This document shows positions 63,682-64,000 of a DNA stretch of 64,000 nt, in pieces. The position numbers and the translations under genes are program-made. Under the pieces are notes generated by a model, which was not told the origin of the DNA, did not search any database, and was given only the letters and a program-made list of their open reading frames with translations. Origin of the DNA: Atriophallophorus winterbourni (lineage: Eukaryota > Platyhelminthes > Trematoda > Plagiorchiida > Microphallidae). The DNA is taken from contig JACCGJ010013839.1 in the NCBI GenBank assembly GCA_013407085.1, positions 99,653-163,652 on the forward strand. Reading direction: 5' to 3'. Numbering within the stretch: position 1 is the stretch's first letter; every line of letters starts with the position of its first letter.

Positions 63682-64000
63682 CAACTAGCATTTACCAGAC
63701 TTAAGTGTCTCTGGAAGAGACGTGATTTAAGCTCGAGTTTGATGGGCGGGATAAATTCCACCTCGGTAAGGACAGTATTGCTTTACGGGAGTGAATGTTT
63801 GACAGTTCGCGCAGATGACGTTATAAGGCGGGAGGTCTTCGGCCAATGTTGTTTGCAAAGGATTGCTTACGTTCGGTGGCAACATCACGTTTGCAACTCT
63901 GAGGTCTTAGGTAGCAACGGCACTAGCCTTCAAACAGCCATTAACCGATGTCATCTACGCTAGTTGGGGCACGCCCTGCGCATGAAACCCGAACAATTGC
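63682..64000 (+). pseudogene. RTE LINE fragment in citrate synthase intron
   Basis: Reads LKCLWKRRDLSS, VRTVLLYGSECLTVRADDV, LQRIAYVRWQHHVCNSEV and LGHALRMKPEQL, parallel to LWRRRDGS, VRATLIYGCETWSIRAEDV, RISRIRWQHRVTNIDV and LGHVLRMP of RTE-C. It is same-sense with the host gene and continues past the window edge. Confidence 0.78.

Overview
This window looks like a transposon-rich stretch of a flatworm genome, most likely a digenean fluke. It holds two exons of a split eukaryotic citrate synthase gene at the right end. The rest is LINEs of the RTE and CR1 types, BEL/Pao and CsRn1-like Gypsy LTR elements and small dispersed repeats, the mix typical of trematodes. The species cannot be named from sequence alone. 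No bacterial operons, CRISPR arrays, rRNA or tRNA genes were recognised.

Layout. 0-5 kb: a short non-autonomous hAT element with 8-bp target duplication, then a nearly full RTE LINE on the minus strand (RTE-A). 5-6.3 kb: mostly unassigned, with one small charged ORF. 6.4-10 kb: a BEL/Pao element (BEL-I) that kept LTRs, gag and protease but lost RT, RNase H and integrase. 10-17.5 kb: a Gypsy element whose gag is split by a complete two-ORF CR1-like LINE (CR1-I, 10.4-15.2 kb). 17.5-28 kb: a second BEL/Pao element (BEL-II), its gag split by another complete two-ORF LINE on the minus strand (CR1-II, 19.2-24.9 kb). 28-36 kb: a small Gypsy derivative with 183-bp LTRs and 5-bp target duplication, then an AT-rich gene-poor region with a decayed LINE. 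36-39 kb: CR1-IV copies. 39.4-44.05 kb: a nearly intact CR1-III LINE on the minus strand. 44-52.7 kb: a mosaic in which RTE pieces are inserted into a broken CR1 copy, two with exact target duplications. 52.7-61.8 kb: two RTE LINEs arranged head to head (RTE-B minus, RTE-C plus). 62.5-63.4 kb: citrate synthase exons, followed by another RTE fragment in the next intron.

Most notable observation. In all three CR1-like LINEs that retain both ORFs, ORF2 lies in the -1 frame of ORF1 and its open frame has no ATG before the endonuclease domain. In each, a canonical -1 frameshift heptamer sits in the zero frame just before the ORF1 stop: AAAAAAC in CR1-I and CR1-III, AAATTTT in CR1-II. In CR1-I and CR1-III the heptamer is followed, after a 6-7 nt spacer, by a 9-10 bp stem with a 5-nt loop that ends 2-3 nt before the ORF1 stop. 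The stem sequences differ but the architecture is the same, suggesting that these LINEs make ORF1-ORF2 fusion protein by programmed ribosomal frameshifting. A second notable signal is a roughly 100-bp SINE-like repeat seen five times, with a filled-site/empty-site pair between two CR1-IV copies.
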